In this document: positions 22,755 through 36,000 of the stretch, one piece after another
Layout of the letters: every line of letters starts with the position of its first letter
How positions within the stretch are numbered: position 1 is the stretch's first letter
From: Cheilinus undulatus
Taxonomy: Eukaryota > Chordata > Actinopteri > Labriformes > Labridae
Length of the DNA: 64,000 nt
Direction: 5' to 3'
Assembly (NCBI RefSeq): GCF_018320785.1
Contig: NC_054866.1
Span: 13,563,885 to 13,627,884 of the forward strand
Program-made: the position numbers and the translations under genes
Notes under the pieces: generated by a model
What the model was told of the DNA's origin: nothing
Database searches by the model: none
Seen by the model: only the letters and a program-made list of their open reading frames with translations

Positions 22755-25700
22755 TGAATGTAAGGATTCGTTCTAAACGATTATACCTGTGACAGAAGCC
22801 ATCTACCTCACTGAGGCTCAAACACTTAAAGCTGAGGAGTCTGCGTTTTAGTTTCCAGTGGAAAATGGCAGTCTCCTCAGTCATGTGTATGAGTGTATGA
22901 GTGGGTTACATGACATGTTTTTTAGTTCCAAGTGTCAAACTTAAATAAATAAGAATTTAACTAATCAAAAATGTTTGAAAATGTACACTACATGATGCTG
23001 TAAGTGAAAATACTCTCCATTTACTTAACCTATCCTATTACACCAAACGTTATTTTTGTGTCAGTAGTGATCAAAAACATCTGCCCCAAAAATGGAAATC
23101 ATGCAGTATGAAAGGATTTTGTGATATTTTGAGGGTCAGTTAATCTGAAATATTGGAAAGAGAGATTTGAGTTTGACCATAAAGTCAAACAAACTGGTGT
23201 TGTAGTGCTAGAGAACTGTCTTGGTCTTAAGACCATGTTCAGGCTGGACTAATGATGTCATTTTCAAATGGACTGTTTTAGATGAATCAATGTAGTAATA
23301 TGACATAAAACAGCTGCTGTTACATCAATGATTTTTATACCTCTTTTTAAATCTATCCAAGTGCCTTATGTGTCAGACACCTGCATAACCTTAGGGCTTA
23401 ACAAACCAGTCCATCTTATTTCTAGCCAGAAATACCTCTTAACACTTATTTACGGCCTCATTCACCAGACAGATCTAGACTCACATCTAATTTTCAGATC
23501 ATTCCAGACTTGTCAGTGGCTTTTTTCATACATACAAGGATTTATTTTGGACAGTTAGTCAAACAAATTTAAGGGTTGAGTTTTTTGCATTGTGTTGCTT
23601 TGAAAACAGAGTTGCAGACGCCTTGTTTTTTGCAGTCAAATTTATTTTAAAGCAAACTAAAATTAAAGAGAGTGTGCTTTACTGTTCAACCTTGTTATGA
23701 TTTTTTAAAAATTGTTTTTTTATGGTCTTGTCTCAGTTTCAACTCAGTCTTCACTCCCCAGAAGTCTTGGTCTTGGTGCACACAGGTCTTGGACATGCAT
23801 GTCTTGGTCTCGGATAATGAGATCTTGACTAAAACACTCAAGTAAGCATCTCAAAAACACTAATGACATAAGGGTTGGCTGTCTGTTGTCACTACTGGTG
23901 TGATGCTGTCTCCATAAGAATGGCTTCTTCTATTTTGACGTAGCATGATGTAGCTCTGTGCTACCTTGTTACTGTATAGGTATACTGTTTGAATGCTAAC
24001 ATTTGACTCTGTAAAAACGAATATGAGGGCCGAATTTAAAATATTCAAGTAACTTCTTAGCTTTTTTCAGATAAGGGGCCTAACTTAATACTTCATGTTG
24101 CTATTTGGTCCACATAACATGCATCTGCGATTGTTTGGAGAATGCAATGATTGGGGAATTCTTTTCACTTTAATAAAGTACAAAGACAAGATGTTTTATG
24201 TTTACACTGATTAACTGATGCCCCTCTCATACCTAATCATGTTACCTATTTACCTGGCCACCTGTTGAATTTTCCAAAAGAGGTGATTTTTTTCAGCATT
24301 CCACAGCTTTTCTAGTCATTAGTTGCCTTTTGTCAACTTGTTTTATGTGTTTCAGCTATTAAATTCAGTTTGTGTATAATTACAAAAAGGTTTATCAACT
24401 TAATAAATATCCCTTCCACTTCAGATAACAATATGCTACCTTTCAAACTCAGATCTCTATAAACCAACGATTGTGACACCTTCTATTCTTGTCATTAAAG
24501 GGACCCAAGTTCAAAGTACATCTTTCTATCTGGTTCTTAGCACTAATAATTCCCAAGTTGGTGGCATTCTCTTTAACTGGAATGTAACACAACACCAATG
24601 AGCAATCTCTGATGGAGAGAGGTTTGCATTTCTTAATATAAAGATGAAGACCTGATGCGAAGATTGCAGAGATTCAGTACACAGGAGACTTGACTGTTAA
24701 TAAAGTAAATAAATGTATTTTTTATTATGATGTGTGCTGCTGACCTCTTGGCCAGGTCACCCTTGTAAAAGAGATCTCGATCTCAATGGGAATTATCTGG
24801 TTAAATAAAGGTTAAATAAATAAAATAAAGTTATCTATTAACTGACCACTTCCACTTTCTTTTAGTTAGGGTTTTTGTTATATATGGGATCTTTAAGTTT
24901 GTTCTTTTATTAAAAATGTTTTTATGGATTTTGTGTCACTCAGTTGACATACATTTAAGAATTTAAAAAATATATATTTTGTCAGTTGTCTGATTCATGA
25001 TAAAAATGATGATATAAAACTCAAGCAAGGATGAACAAATATAAAGCAGAAAGGAAAACAAGGGATAAACAAGTTTAAAAAAAAAAACCGAACAAAACAA
25101 AAATAATGGTCCCTTACATCACCCAACAGGGCATCCATACATATTCAACCTGCTGAACCCTTGAAGATATAAAGAATTATTTTCTAAACTTTATCAAACT
25201 CCCCTTTTTATTTATTTAAGCCAGAATATTTTCAAAGTTTGCAGTGTCCATCATAACATTATTCCATTCAGTGAGTCCTGAGGTCTCGTATTTTCCAGCC
25301 TTTATGAATACTGGTCTGCAAAATAAAGCCATTTAGTAGCATCCCAAACTGTGCTTTAGTGACACCTAGTGGTTAAAATGATTTATCACCAGGAAGACAG
25401 ATGAGGGGATTCTGGTAGGAGCTTTCCTAGCACCTCTTTCCAGAAGGGAAGAACTACAGGGCACTCCTTACATTTCCAACATTCGCCCTCTTCTATCAAG
25501 CCCATCCTAAATAACTTTAGTGGAGTAAAGGAGTATATATATCATAGTCCCTATATCATTTTGTCATAAATAAATTTATTCCTAACATCTCATAAATATA
25601 TTATATCTTCAGTCTATATTAGGCTGTTTGTCTGCCATACAGAGCATTTTCCTGGTGTGCTGACACACTATGGGGCAGGTATGATTCTTAAAGGTTGTTT

Positions 25701-28523
25701 TTTTATTACTTACTTCTTACGCACTTCTACTATTGTACAGATATTCTGTCCACCACATTACCATCTAACACCAAGAAAGTCAGTGAAAACAGAGTGAACA
25801 CACGCCACTTTATTTGTCTACAGCACTTATATCTCAGCTTTATTAACAGTTTAAGGAAATCATTTGGTAGACATATTTCAAGGGAAGAATGAACAGTTGT
25901 GTCATGTTTCACTGGGGGGTAAAAAATGCCAGGGCCTAATTTTCGTTCTTTTCTTCTGCTCCTCCAGAGCAGCCCATTGTATTAATGATATTTTTAGTAG
26001 CCCTGTGTTATGTCAGGAATGTCCAAACCTGTATCAAATTGGATTTCTGTAAACTTTTTGTTATTTTTGAAAAAATTCTGTATACCTCTCTGTAATTGAA
26101 GGTATTCGAATTCTCCTTTCCTACTCAATTTAAAGCACTCCACTAGCTCCTGGTATGTCGTTAACAGGCTTGTTCTTAATAATATGATTTTACTTCGAAA
26201 ATTCTTTACTCACAAGTGCAAATATTTTAAATCTAAACTCAATCTGAACCACTGGAAGAATGAGTTAAATACTTTAAAGCAAAGCTCTGAAACTTGTCAA
26301 AGACAATAAAAGCCTGAAGGTATCTTCTTTGTAAAAAAACAAAAAACAAAACAAAACAAACAAACAAACAAACAAAAAAAATGAGAATGATTTATGTCTG
26401 GTATTGCCTGATGTTTTGAAGTGCCTTGATTGTCTGTTTGCATCTTGTTCAATAAAATACCATATAAAAAGTAGCCAAGAAAAAAAAACTGTCTGCTTAG
26501 CCTACTTGGAAACTGTGTGACGTGGATAAATGTGAGGTTGTACACAATTCTTAAAAGCAGTGTAAAATTATTACACGTGTTTCTGGCATACTGACCCGAC
26601 AGTTACATCTATAAAGACTATATCTAGAAAAGGCTGCTGCACTGGTTTAGCTCAGTGGTTACTTCGTGTATCAAATCTTCGTGATTTCGCTACTCTCTAT
26701 CCCTCGCGGGATCGAACCACGGGCGCTGTCCAGTGCTTTTCTTCTTCCTGAACCCAAACTACCTCTTAAAATTTCACCGTGGAGTAATCTCTAATCCTGC
26801 GGTTTCCATAACAGTCAAGGGTTTTTCATTAACAGATAATAAAGCTTTCCCGACACACCTCACATCGGCTTCAGCACAAGGAAAAGTGGCATTCAGGTAT
26901 CCTCGGAATATTTGAAAAATTGGTATTCATATTGTAAAAAAGTGGCATAATGTCTCTGTCAATACAGTGGAGACATTTTGGAAATGAGCAGTCGAAGTAA
27001 AAAGGACTGTCTATTCTGTGGCGGTACTGAGACATAGATACACTTATGTCTGACGGTCTTAAAGGCTTTGTTATAAAACTTGCTTTTGTCTCATTTTTAG
27101 ATGTAAAGGTTTATGGTGTACACTGTCTAATGGTGTTTGTATGAGAGCTTTCCCATATTAGAATCTAACAATAAAACGTACTCAGGAAAATGGCTTTTTG
27201 TATTTATCACGGTAATTATTTACAAATAAAACTTTGAACCCCGGTCACCTGAGGAGAACCTAAACGCAGCATTGATACCAAAATAAAACTTCCCATTTTT
27301 TCTGGTATATCATTGGCACGGTGGAGCGGTCTTATTGATACAAAATCGTACTTCTGAAATAACAAGTCAACATAAAATCTCGGCAATCAAATATGCTTTG
27401 CATGTAGTTCAACTAATAGAGAAACATGACTTTATGCTACAGTTATGATAATGGGAAAACAATTTGTTATCAATATAAAGGTTTCATCCTAGTTTCTTTA
27501 ATTCGTTGATCGAAATAGAATTACATACATGACAGAAAAAAACCTTTCCTCTAAAAATTCTATTTTGGCTTATCAGTTTGATTTCGCTTTTACAACATAT
27601 TGAAAAATTTTGATTAATGTGACTCAACACGTTGAAGGTCATGCACTTCAACGATGATGTTTGGAAATATAATATATAATAATTATTCGCCAATACGAAA
27701 TAATTCGACATAAACTTCCCTTTCATACTTTTCTTCCTAATTCATGTCATATCAGTGAACTTTTAAACGACACTTAATAACCTACTATCAAACAAAACGG
27801 ATACCTATAAGAGGTTTAAATCAAGGGGGAACTGATGGTTTTGGAGGAATTCTCCACTCTCCTCCTTCATAAAGGCATTTTTAAAAGTCCGACCCCTTGC
27901 ATGAAATCTTTGGATAGCCATGACCTCAATGGATGAGGACCTACAAAAACACACTATTATGTAGCTAATTTCTCTTAAATTAGAGGACGCACTGTACAGT
28001 ATTTTTGATAATGCATTAGTTCTCATTTACTACAAACGTAACACTTTTATTTTGAAAGCGGCTAGCCGGTTAGGTAGTGTTGGGAATTTCGCTTTTTTCT
28101 GATGAGTCAGAACATTTGACATAGCTCAACAATAAATTTTTTTCTCTTAAACAGCTCTTCAGCTCGTAATACTTATCAGATTATTTGTACATGAACTGGT
28201 TACATATAACCAGTCTGAGGCATTAATTTGTTTACATTACAACAATTAAACAACGTTTCATAAAAAAAAACTATGATTAAACATAAAAAAAGTAGTTGAT
28301 AGTTGTAGTTGATATCAGACATAAGCCTTTAATGACTTCTGACTTTAATAAACTTGACTATGTGGATGTATCTATGATAAAACAAAACAAAACAAAAAAC
28401 AAAATGGGTTGTGTCCAGAGATGAAAAGTAGCCTTTGCTGTAATTGGGTAATTCTTTGGCGTCCTTGTACTTTGTGAGTAAATTTACTTATACCTAAGTA
28501 AATCTTAACCTGAACTGTACTTT
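22755..28523. other. Intergenic region rich in repeat debris
   Basis: No coding gene is supported. Contents: sequence with repeated CTTGGTCTTG / GGTCTTGG motifs at about 23196-23240 and 23725-23830, resembling a fish hAT-like MITE; a LINE-type tail at 24715-24830; a T/A-rich stretch with CAAA-type simple repeats at 26335-26380; a weak tRNA-like fragment at 26640-26725; and AT-rich sequence with short non-conserved ORFs to 28030. Confidence 0.5.
24715..24830 (+). repeat. 3' tail of a fish retroposon
   Basis: The sequence CTTGGCCAGGTCACCCTTGT, AAAAGAGATCTCGATCTCAA and TGGTTAAATAAAGGTTAAAT is a tail seen very commonly at the end of fish retroposed elements. It ends in AAATAA repeats. The body is absent, so it is a 5'-truncated copy. 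Confidence 0.6.
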
Positions 28524-29106
28524 CAGAGGTGGAAAAAGTACCAGACTATTGTACCCAAGTAAAAGTAAAGTTACTTTGGATGAAATTTACTTAAGTATGG
28601 GTAAAAGTAGCAATCTATGAATCTTCTCAAGTTAAAGTAAAAAGTAAATCATTTAAAATTTACTCCAAGTAGCTACTGAGTACTGAGTAGCTACTTTTGA
28701 TACCTGAGGAGGTTATACATTAAAATCTGTTCTTTTCTTGGTGTGAAATAACTACAAGAGAATATGAATCTATAACCAGGATATTTATTGTAAGCTGTGA
28801 TGTAACCTAAAGTCAAATGAAGCTGCTGTCTAAGGATGAGATGTGGGATTATTCACTAATGACTGTCAGGTGCTGTTAAGGTATAACTTCTGGCTATTTT
28901 CTTGTTGGCAGAAAGTTAGAACCTCCTTGTTTTGGCTTTTATTGTTTTTTTTTTTTACTCAGTACTTGATGCTTTTTTAAAATGTACTGAAGTAGCCACC
29001 ATACTTCCCTCAAAATGTAAGTAAAAGTAATGATTTTGAAAAGTATTCCAAAAAGCCACTCAGTTACAGTAACTTGAGTAAATGTAATTAGTTATTTCCA
29101 CCCCTG
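28524..29106. mobile_element. hAT-like non-autonomous element (MITE) with target duplication
   Basis: The terminal inverted repeats CAGAGGTGGAAA (28524) and TTTCCACCCCTG (ending 29106) enclose about 580 bp of AGTAAAAGTA-rich sequence with no coding capacity. The flanking 8-mers TGTACTTT and AGTACTTT differ at one position and look like an 8-bp target-site duplication, as made by hAT transposases. The outer flanks (28411-28510 and 29115-29150) carry related AGTA/TACTTTTCCACCCC sequence, so it may have landed inside an older copy. A partial relative lies at 63355-63470. Confidence 0.8.
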
Positions 29107-29379
29107 AGTACTTTTACATGAGTACAATAGCTGTGTACTTTTCCACCCCGGTTATGTCAGGAAATCTATCCTTGTTGTCTAACAAAGGCGAACAAACCTT
29201 TCTATACTCTTCACATATATCCTACTGGTACAATCAGTAGCACATGATAAATGCCTGCTCTGTTAAAAAAATTATTTGGATTTCTTTTATTTTGTCATTC
29301 CCTTTCCAATGAATGATCACCCCTTATTATGCCATGCATTAATTATCTTTAAAAAAAGGTAAGTCTCTCTGGCGGAAAT

Positions 29380-30015
29380 CGGTTCTTTTCGTTCACCTAA
29401 ATGAATCGCTTCATATATCCGACTCGTCCACGGACGGCACATCACTACAGCTCGGGGGTAACAACAACATTAGCTGTCAGACTGCTGCTCCCGTCAACTG
29501 TACGTCAGTTTGGAAGGAGAATAAGGGAAACAATAACTGTCAACGCATTTCGGGTATAACACAGGAAAACACAATCTTTTGTGCACATTTTTTACTTAAT
29601 TTTTACTTTTTGAAGAAAAAAACCGCCTTTCAAGGCTGCTTGCTGCGTAGTGAAGCTAGCGTTATCGTACAACGTGCAGTTACAGTAACCGGAGAGCAAC
29701 ATCACAACAGCGGGGCGATGATGGATGTGTTTTCTGTGTGAAGTTTGTTTGACCTGTAGCTTCATATTTTTAAAAAACAGAGTCTGCTTCAGCCGTGGTA
29801 ATCGTAAATTCGACATACAGTGTTCTAACCTCAGCGCAGCCTCTTAGTGTAGTGAGAACTTGTTAGCATGTTAAGCTAATAGCTAGCATTAATAAACAGG
29901 TGCTTTATTATAACATGTACGAGTATATTTCACTTTGCTCAGGTTAAAGCTCTTCTCGCACAGCTTAAGTGTAGTTACAGCAGCTTCCCTTCGTTGCTGT
30001 CCAGGTGTGGAAAAG
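29380..30015 (+). promoter_or_regulatory. inpp5k: Likely inpp5k promoter and 5' UTR
   Basis: A local rise in GC and CpG content (for example CGGAAATCGG, CGACTCGTCCACGGACGG, CAGCGGGGCGATG, CTCAGCGCAGCC) precedes the first coding exon at 30016. No TATA box stands out. Extent and start site are guesses. Confidence 0.35.
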
Positions 30016-33000
30016 ATGGAGGAGAATGAGGAGCAGCTGGACTTCACTTTGAAGAAGGGAAACAACGATGAAGACAGCTTCAGGTGAGACGACATCTGTG
30101 TCTGCCTTCTTTCTGCAAAGCTCATGGCCTTACTCTGTAGAAAATACACACTAGATAAGGCAGCGAGAAAAGGGGTCAAGCGGTAAACTGTTAAACTTGC
30201 TGTCAATAAGAAGTGGATTGTGAACGGACTTTGGCTCAAGACATCCGACTGTAGACTCATCAGAGTCCATGAATGCAGCTAGTCGAGTTTCCGTTTTACT
30301 CACTATTTTGGCTTCCTGTAGACATAACAGATAATCAAGGTTAAAAAAGGAGTGTCCTGCTGCATGCTTTGTTGTGCTTTTTTTGTCCAAAGGAGGAAAA
30401 TGTTTCAAAATGTTAGTTTTTAAAATTGTCGACAAGAGTACATGATCACCATTACCTCAAAAACAAACAAAACAGTATCATGTAGCCCTTTTAAATGTAT
30501 TTATTTTTTTACTCTTTTAGTTTGATTTATTGTGCCTTTTAAAAATTACATAGTGTTATAAATTTAAGACTGCGTAGGTTCAATAAATATATCTAACACA
30601 GGTGTAAAATCAATGAGTAATCATGTTTAATCATCCTAAAATAGATACCACCTTAGAAATCTTGTTTTGTTGTATTAAGTGATAGCCTTCAGCCTTGCGC
30701 TTCATTTATATCTTGATGCTATCAGGCTGTTGATGCAGAAGCTTTTAGAATATACTGTGAATTGATGTTAAAACTTCTCAGTCAGAAAACACTATGAACA
30801 TTAACATGATATAATGTTGTACTCTTATCCCTATGACCCTTGTGTTACATTGAATGTTGGAATGAAACCTGCCCCCTCAAACCAAAAAGACTCACTGTTG
30901 GCCTTATGTTTTCAATAACTGCAAAATTTGAGATAAGGCCTACACTGGTGTTTAAATATTGAGTGCAGTAACTTTTAAATACAAAAGAAAAAAACCCTAA
31001 AAAATGTTTGCTGTTTTGGAGTGTTGAATCAGTCCTGCGAGGTCAACCTGCATGTCCTTATCACTGACATACAGCTTTTTCCAAAAATCTGTCATTATAC
31101 ATACTTTACAAACCAGTACATAAAATGTAAAAGAAACTAGGTGACCTGACCTGATATTTATATTACTCCCCCATCCTTCTCCCACTTAAACAAGCCAGTG
31201 ATGGCATTTTCAAATCATATCTGCACACAATTACAGGTCATAAATGCTGATCACCATGCTTCAGTTATTCTCTTTGTGTTCAGTCATCTGTACTTGTGTA
31301 ACTGATATGGTTGTTCACAAAATTTTTTGGACAACATAACAAGTAGGCAGTTAATTTGTGAATAACTCGTCAGGAATGACATTTTTATCATTGCATCACA
31401 ACAGCGGGGCATTAGGTTTAACAGATATAGCAGCCACTATATGGAGTAACAGTATACAGCTGTTTTAATGACTACCATCAGATCTGCTTCTGACCTTCAG
31501 ACCTGCTTCTTTGAATCATCGTAAAAGGAAAAACAGTTGTTTAAGCTGTTGTAACTGAACTGCATACCGCTGTTGCACCGGGCTCAAGCCAACAGAGTTG
31601 ATCCATTCCAGCACAGAGGCAGTGTGAAAGCTGCAGACAGACTGACAGGGATGCTCTGCAAAGTGAGCACATAAACTTTATGTTGGATGTAGGCGCACCT
31701 GGCTCTGGTCTTTAAGTTTCATAGCCAAACATGTTGACGAGGCTCTATCTGAGGTCTTGTTTGTCACATACAGTATAATGCTGTTACAGTACTTTATTTG
31801 ACCTCACTGTGCTGTGGCCGGTAGGTTGAGCAATCCATGGTGCTGGTTTTGCCTTCTGCGTGCACTACAGCCACAGTGTGTGGTTAAACTGGTGACGATG
31901 GTATTGTAAAAAATCAATTTCCTGGCAAAAGTAATAACAGTGACAGTACTGATACTGGTTTACCATTGAAAGGGGCTCCTACCAATATATTTCATGCCAT
32001 AAAGCCCCCCCCCTTAGTTTACCTCCCACTGGGCCGAAGCATTCAGGAACTTTCTTTAAATAACAGTGCTACAGCTCAGTAGGAAACTTTGATATTACAG
32101 TCAAAAGTACCCAGCAACTGGTGGTTTACAATGCATAAAAAACAACTACTCTGATGTCTGTATGTTGTTGCATTCCCTGTGAGTGAAATGTTGAAGTTGG
32201 CGCCCTTCTTGATGTTGGACCATATTGACAGGGTCCATTGGGCTGCCAGCACCCAACAAAAGGTGCTTGCCACTAGGCCTCTCTCGGTGAAACCCTGTTG
32301 TGTAATGCAAAATAAAAGCGTGCAAAGGGGATTTTTGAAGCTGGTCCAGACTCTCTCCTTTGGGACACTTAGTTGTGTTGTTCTAGTAACCGGTTTGCCC
32401 TCTTCAGACAGAGATGACATTGTCGAGGTTTGCCTGAAAAGTAAGCCTGGAAGACAAGAATTTCAACACTTGAGTGTCATCCATTCTCCTTTTCTCTTTC
32501 ACTCTTTAGCCTTTAGTGATGTTCAGGTTTTCAGTAGCAAAGTATTGCTCTGATTTCTTTTAAAGACATGTTTAGGATCATAACTGAGTCTTTTTTTGCA
32601 GTTTTTGCCATTGGTAAGCTGAATCCTGTAGCTTTTCTGCACAACCGTCTTCTTTATTTAGACTTAAATGTGCTCCAATACAGTGTTTGCCATTCAGTGA
32701 ATTGATCCTGCTCTCTAGCAGGTCAATTATGTCACTGCAATATACACCTAATGCGGATTTGAAGAAAAGAATAATGTTTGCCAACCTGCCAGAGGAAGCA
32801 CAGCTTACTAAATGACAGCTTGAAAGGGTAAGAGTTCTTATGTTCCTGCATTGCAGGTTGGTTTCACAATTATTTCATAAGCCTATTGTTGAGACATTTC
32901 TCCAATGAGATTATACGTAATTTTAAGCACACAAAGAAGACTTGTGGTAAAAATTCCTACTCACTCCTCCCAGCGCTAGAGCCCCAATATCCTCAAGAAA

Positions 33001-36000
33001 GAACTTTCCTCATTTCATTCAGAGGTTTGGCTCTGCACAGCAACCAGAACTTTAGATTGCTGCTCATTTGATTCTCCTTTTCTTGTTGCACATGGTTAAC
33101 GTTTGATCCTTTGCAACACTCTGGCTATCAAGAAGACGGCTAACTTTGCTGTTGCTGTATTCAAGACTTTGATCGAGGATGGAGGAAATCTGTCAGCTTT
33201 TTGGCACCATGGGGCGCGAACGCTCCGACACCTATTCCACACAGTCAACGGGCACCAAACTTGCTCTTCGCCATCGGCTCAACCAGCTGATGACGTGCGT
33301 GGATGACTTGGACCCTGGGCATGAGCTGCATGAGAAGATAGTCCAAAGTCTGGATAACGCTTTCCTTGTCTGTGGCAAGAGAGCCAACAGACCAAGAAAG
33401 GACAAGTTCAGGTGTAGAGAAAATGTGCCTTGCATTTTCCATGTTCCAATGCTGTTACTTACTGTGTTAATGATAAGAAATAACAGTCCTCTCTTTCCTC
33501 TTTAACATGCTTCATTTAACCACTATCTTGTCTCTGGACTACAGTGGATGCCTCTAGTTTTTTGTTGTTGAAATCCTTTGGTTGAAAATTACCCTCAGAT
33601 TCCCCCATGAAATTTCACTGTAGCAGCTGATAACAGTAAATTCGTGATGGAAGATTAGAGTTTGGGTGAACTGATGACTGCTCTCATTATGTGTTTGCTG
33701 TACGGGCCTGACCTGCTTCTGGTAGTAGCACAGTACTTTTACTGTAACAGCTTTCATACTATGATCATGTGCTCTTCTTTGATTACTGTCTGCCTGAATG
33801 AACTTCTTTGACTGTGATCCCCTGAGCATAGTTCAGTTTTACTGTGATGATGTGCAGCTGTATGCAATTTAAAACAATTTTGTAGTAGAACCAGACTGAC
33901 AGAGGGTTCTCTGGTACCTATACTTTTGAAGAATTTCAAGGGAAAAGTATTCACAGCTTGAAAAATACTGTGACGTACACAACTAAGAGACACTTATTTG
34001 TTCAGCTTTTGCATTTTTAACAGACATGACTCTGATAAGATACTTAAAACTGCTTTATTAAACTAGAAAAGCACGGAGAACGCAGACCTCCGCCATTAGC
34101 CCTATCTCCCAATAGTGAAGAATCCTTTAAAAAATTCCTGGATCCAGACGGTGATCCAGATCTGTCCCAAAATTGAATCAGTTCTTCCTTATGCCATTTC
34201 TGACATTTCCTGAAATTTTCATCAAAATCCGTCCACAACTTTTTGAGTTATGTTGCTAACAAACAAACTAAAAAAATAACAAACCCTGCCGATCACATAA
34301 CCTCCTTGGGGTAACAAATAATGTACTCCAAGTTTATTAGACATAGCAGTAACTTTCAGTCATGGGACCAGCGGGAAGTCCAGGTAGGCAAGAAGAGTTT
34401 AGATAAGTAGCAACTGTTATTGACCACTATGTGGAGGTGCAGCAATGGTGTTTTAAATTTTTGATCTTTTTAAAGTTATGCATTCTTACATCACATGAAA
34501 ACCATAAAAAATCAAGCAAATTCACCCTTAAGTTTTGGGTACTTAGATACAATAATTAAAAAAAAACTATGCATGAGGTATGGCTATTAAATATTGAGAC
34601 TGCGCTTATGAGAATAAAACCACAGTGTTTACAGTCACACCGAGTGTTAAGTATTAAAGGTTAGGCATTTACACACAATTACTGTGAGTTTTCAATAAGT
34701 GACATCTATATCTCACTGCTAGCTAGTACTAATTGAAGTGCATGTGCTTTTGCTTAAGTGTCGAAAAATTATTAGCTTAAAAGTTAAGCAACAGATTTGC
34801 TTGCATTTTGATCAGGAGTCAGAAGTTTTGAAACAACTTTGGCACACACTTTTTTCATGTTTGAATTTTCATGCAGAATTTGCCAAACTGTCCCTTTATC
34901 AATGGCGACCATTTCTGCTATCATTTTTATACTGAGTTGTTGGTCATTTAAAATGATTTGTTCAATTTGTTGAATGTTTTCAGATGTTTCTATGTGCGTT
35001 GGCGCCCAGAACATTCATCATCTTGGACATCCTCTCTGCCTTCACAAAATCTTTAGTGCCATGCAAACATGCAGTGTTCCCCATAATCATCAGCTAATGT
35101 TTGAGAAGATTTTGCTGCTGTTTTGTTCAATTTCACCTGAAATTTCAAGTTAATGCATTGCTCAACTTTTAAGGTAAGCATTTTATGACACGACTTTAGC
35201 AAAACACATGCACTTCAATCAGTAGCTAGCAATGAACTAAAGACATCACTTACTGGAAACTTTAAGCAGTTGTGCATAAATACCCGGCCATTGATATTCA
35301 ACACTCAGTGTGACTGTGAACCACACAGTTTTATCCTCATGAGTCTCATTATTTAATAGCCATAACAAATATATTTTAAATAACAGAGGACTAAACACAC
35401 AGTTGCTTGATTTTCACCTTTAATGACAAACCAACTCATAGATCTGGTGCAGAAATCTAACAGAATACAAAATCGGAAACATTGTCCAGTTTAAGGAAGG
35501 GCTCAAGTTCCCTGGAAAACATAGGAAACCTTGTAAATTGTTTTTTTTTCTGTCATGGAAAGCTGTTGGAAAATGAGAGAAAAAAGCAAAAAATAGAAAT
35601 GGAAAATCTTGTGCTGCCCCAAGAATACATTAAAACATACTCCTCATTCCATCTCGGTGTTTCCATAGACAGAGGACATTGTCATCTAAAAGGGCTGAAT
35701 GATGCCAAGGGTCATATCAAATAGTGATGGTGCCTTAAGGACAAAGATATCAAGAACAGGCTGCACACTAGAATCAGCTTTTGACATGTAAAATTGTGTC
35801 TTTTCCCGTGATTTTAACATAGTCAGGTTTGAATTTGAATGTCTTGGAAAAAATAAGAGAAAAATTAGGTTATATTGAAACATTTATACCAATAAAAATA
35901 TGCTGCGATAATGATTTTGGCATTTCTAACTTGTGCATTTGCAGATTTATTTCAATTTTTCTATCATCATTCAATTCATCATCATTTATAAGCATGTTAC

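Noticed and set aside
26640-26725. tRNA-like sequence (TAGCTCAGTGGTTA and GGGATCGAACC)
   Set aside because: The A-box-like and B-box-like parts point in conflicting orientations, no anticodon arm or acceptor stem closes, and spacing is wrong. Probably a SINE or tRNA pseudogene fragment.
26930-27110. Possible L1-type LINE ORF2 end (CLFCGGTET then IHLC)
   Set aside because: The frame has a stop inside the motif, the expected H-x4-C spacing is absent, and no other L1 block follows.
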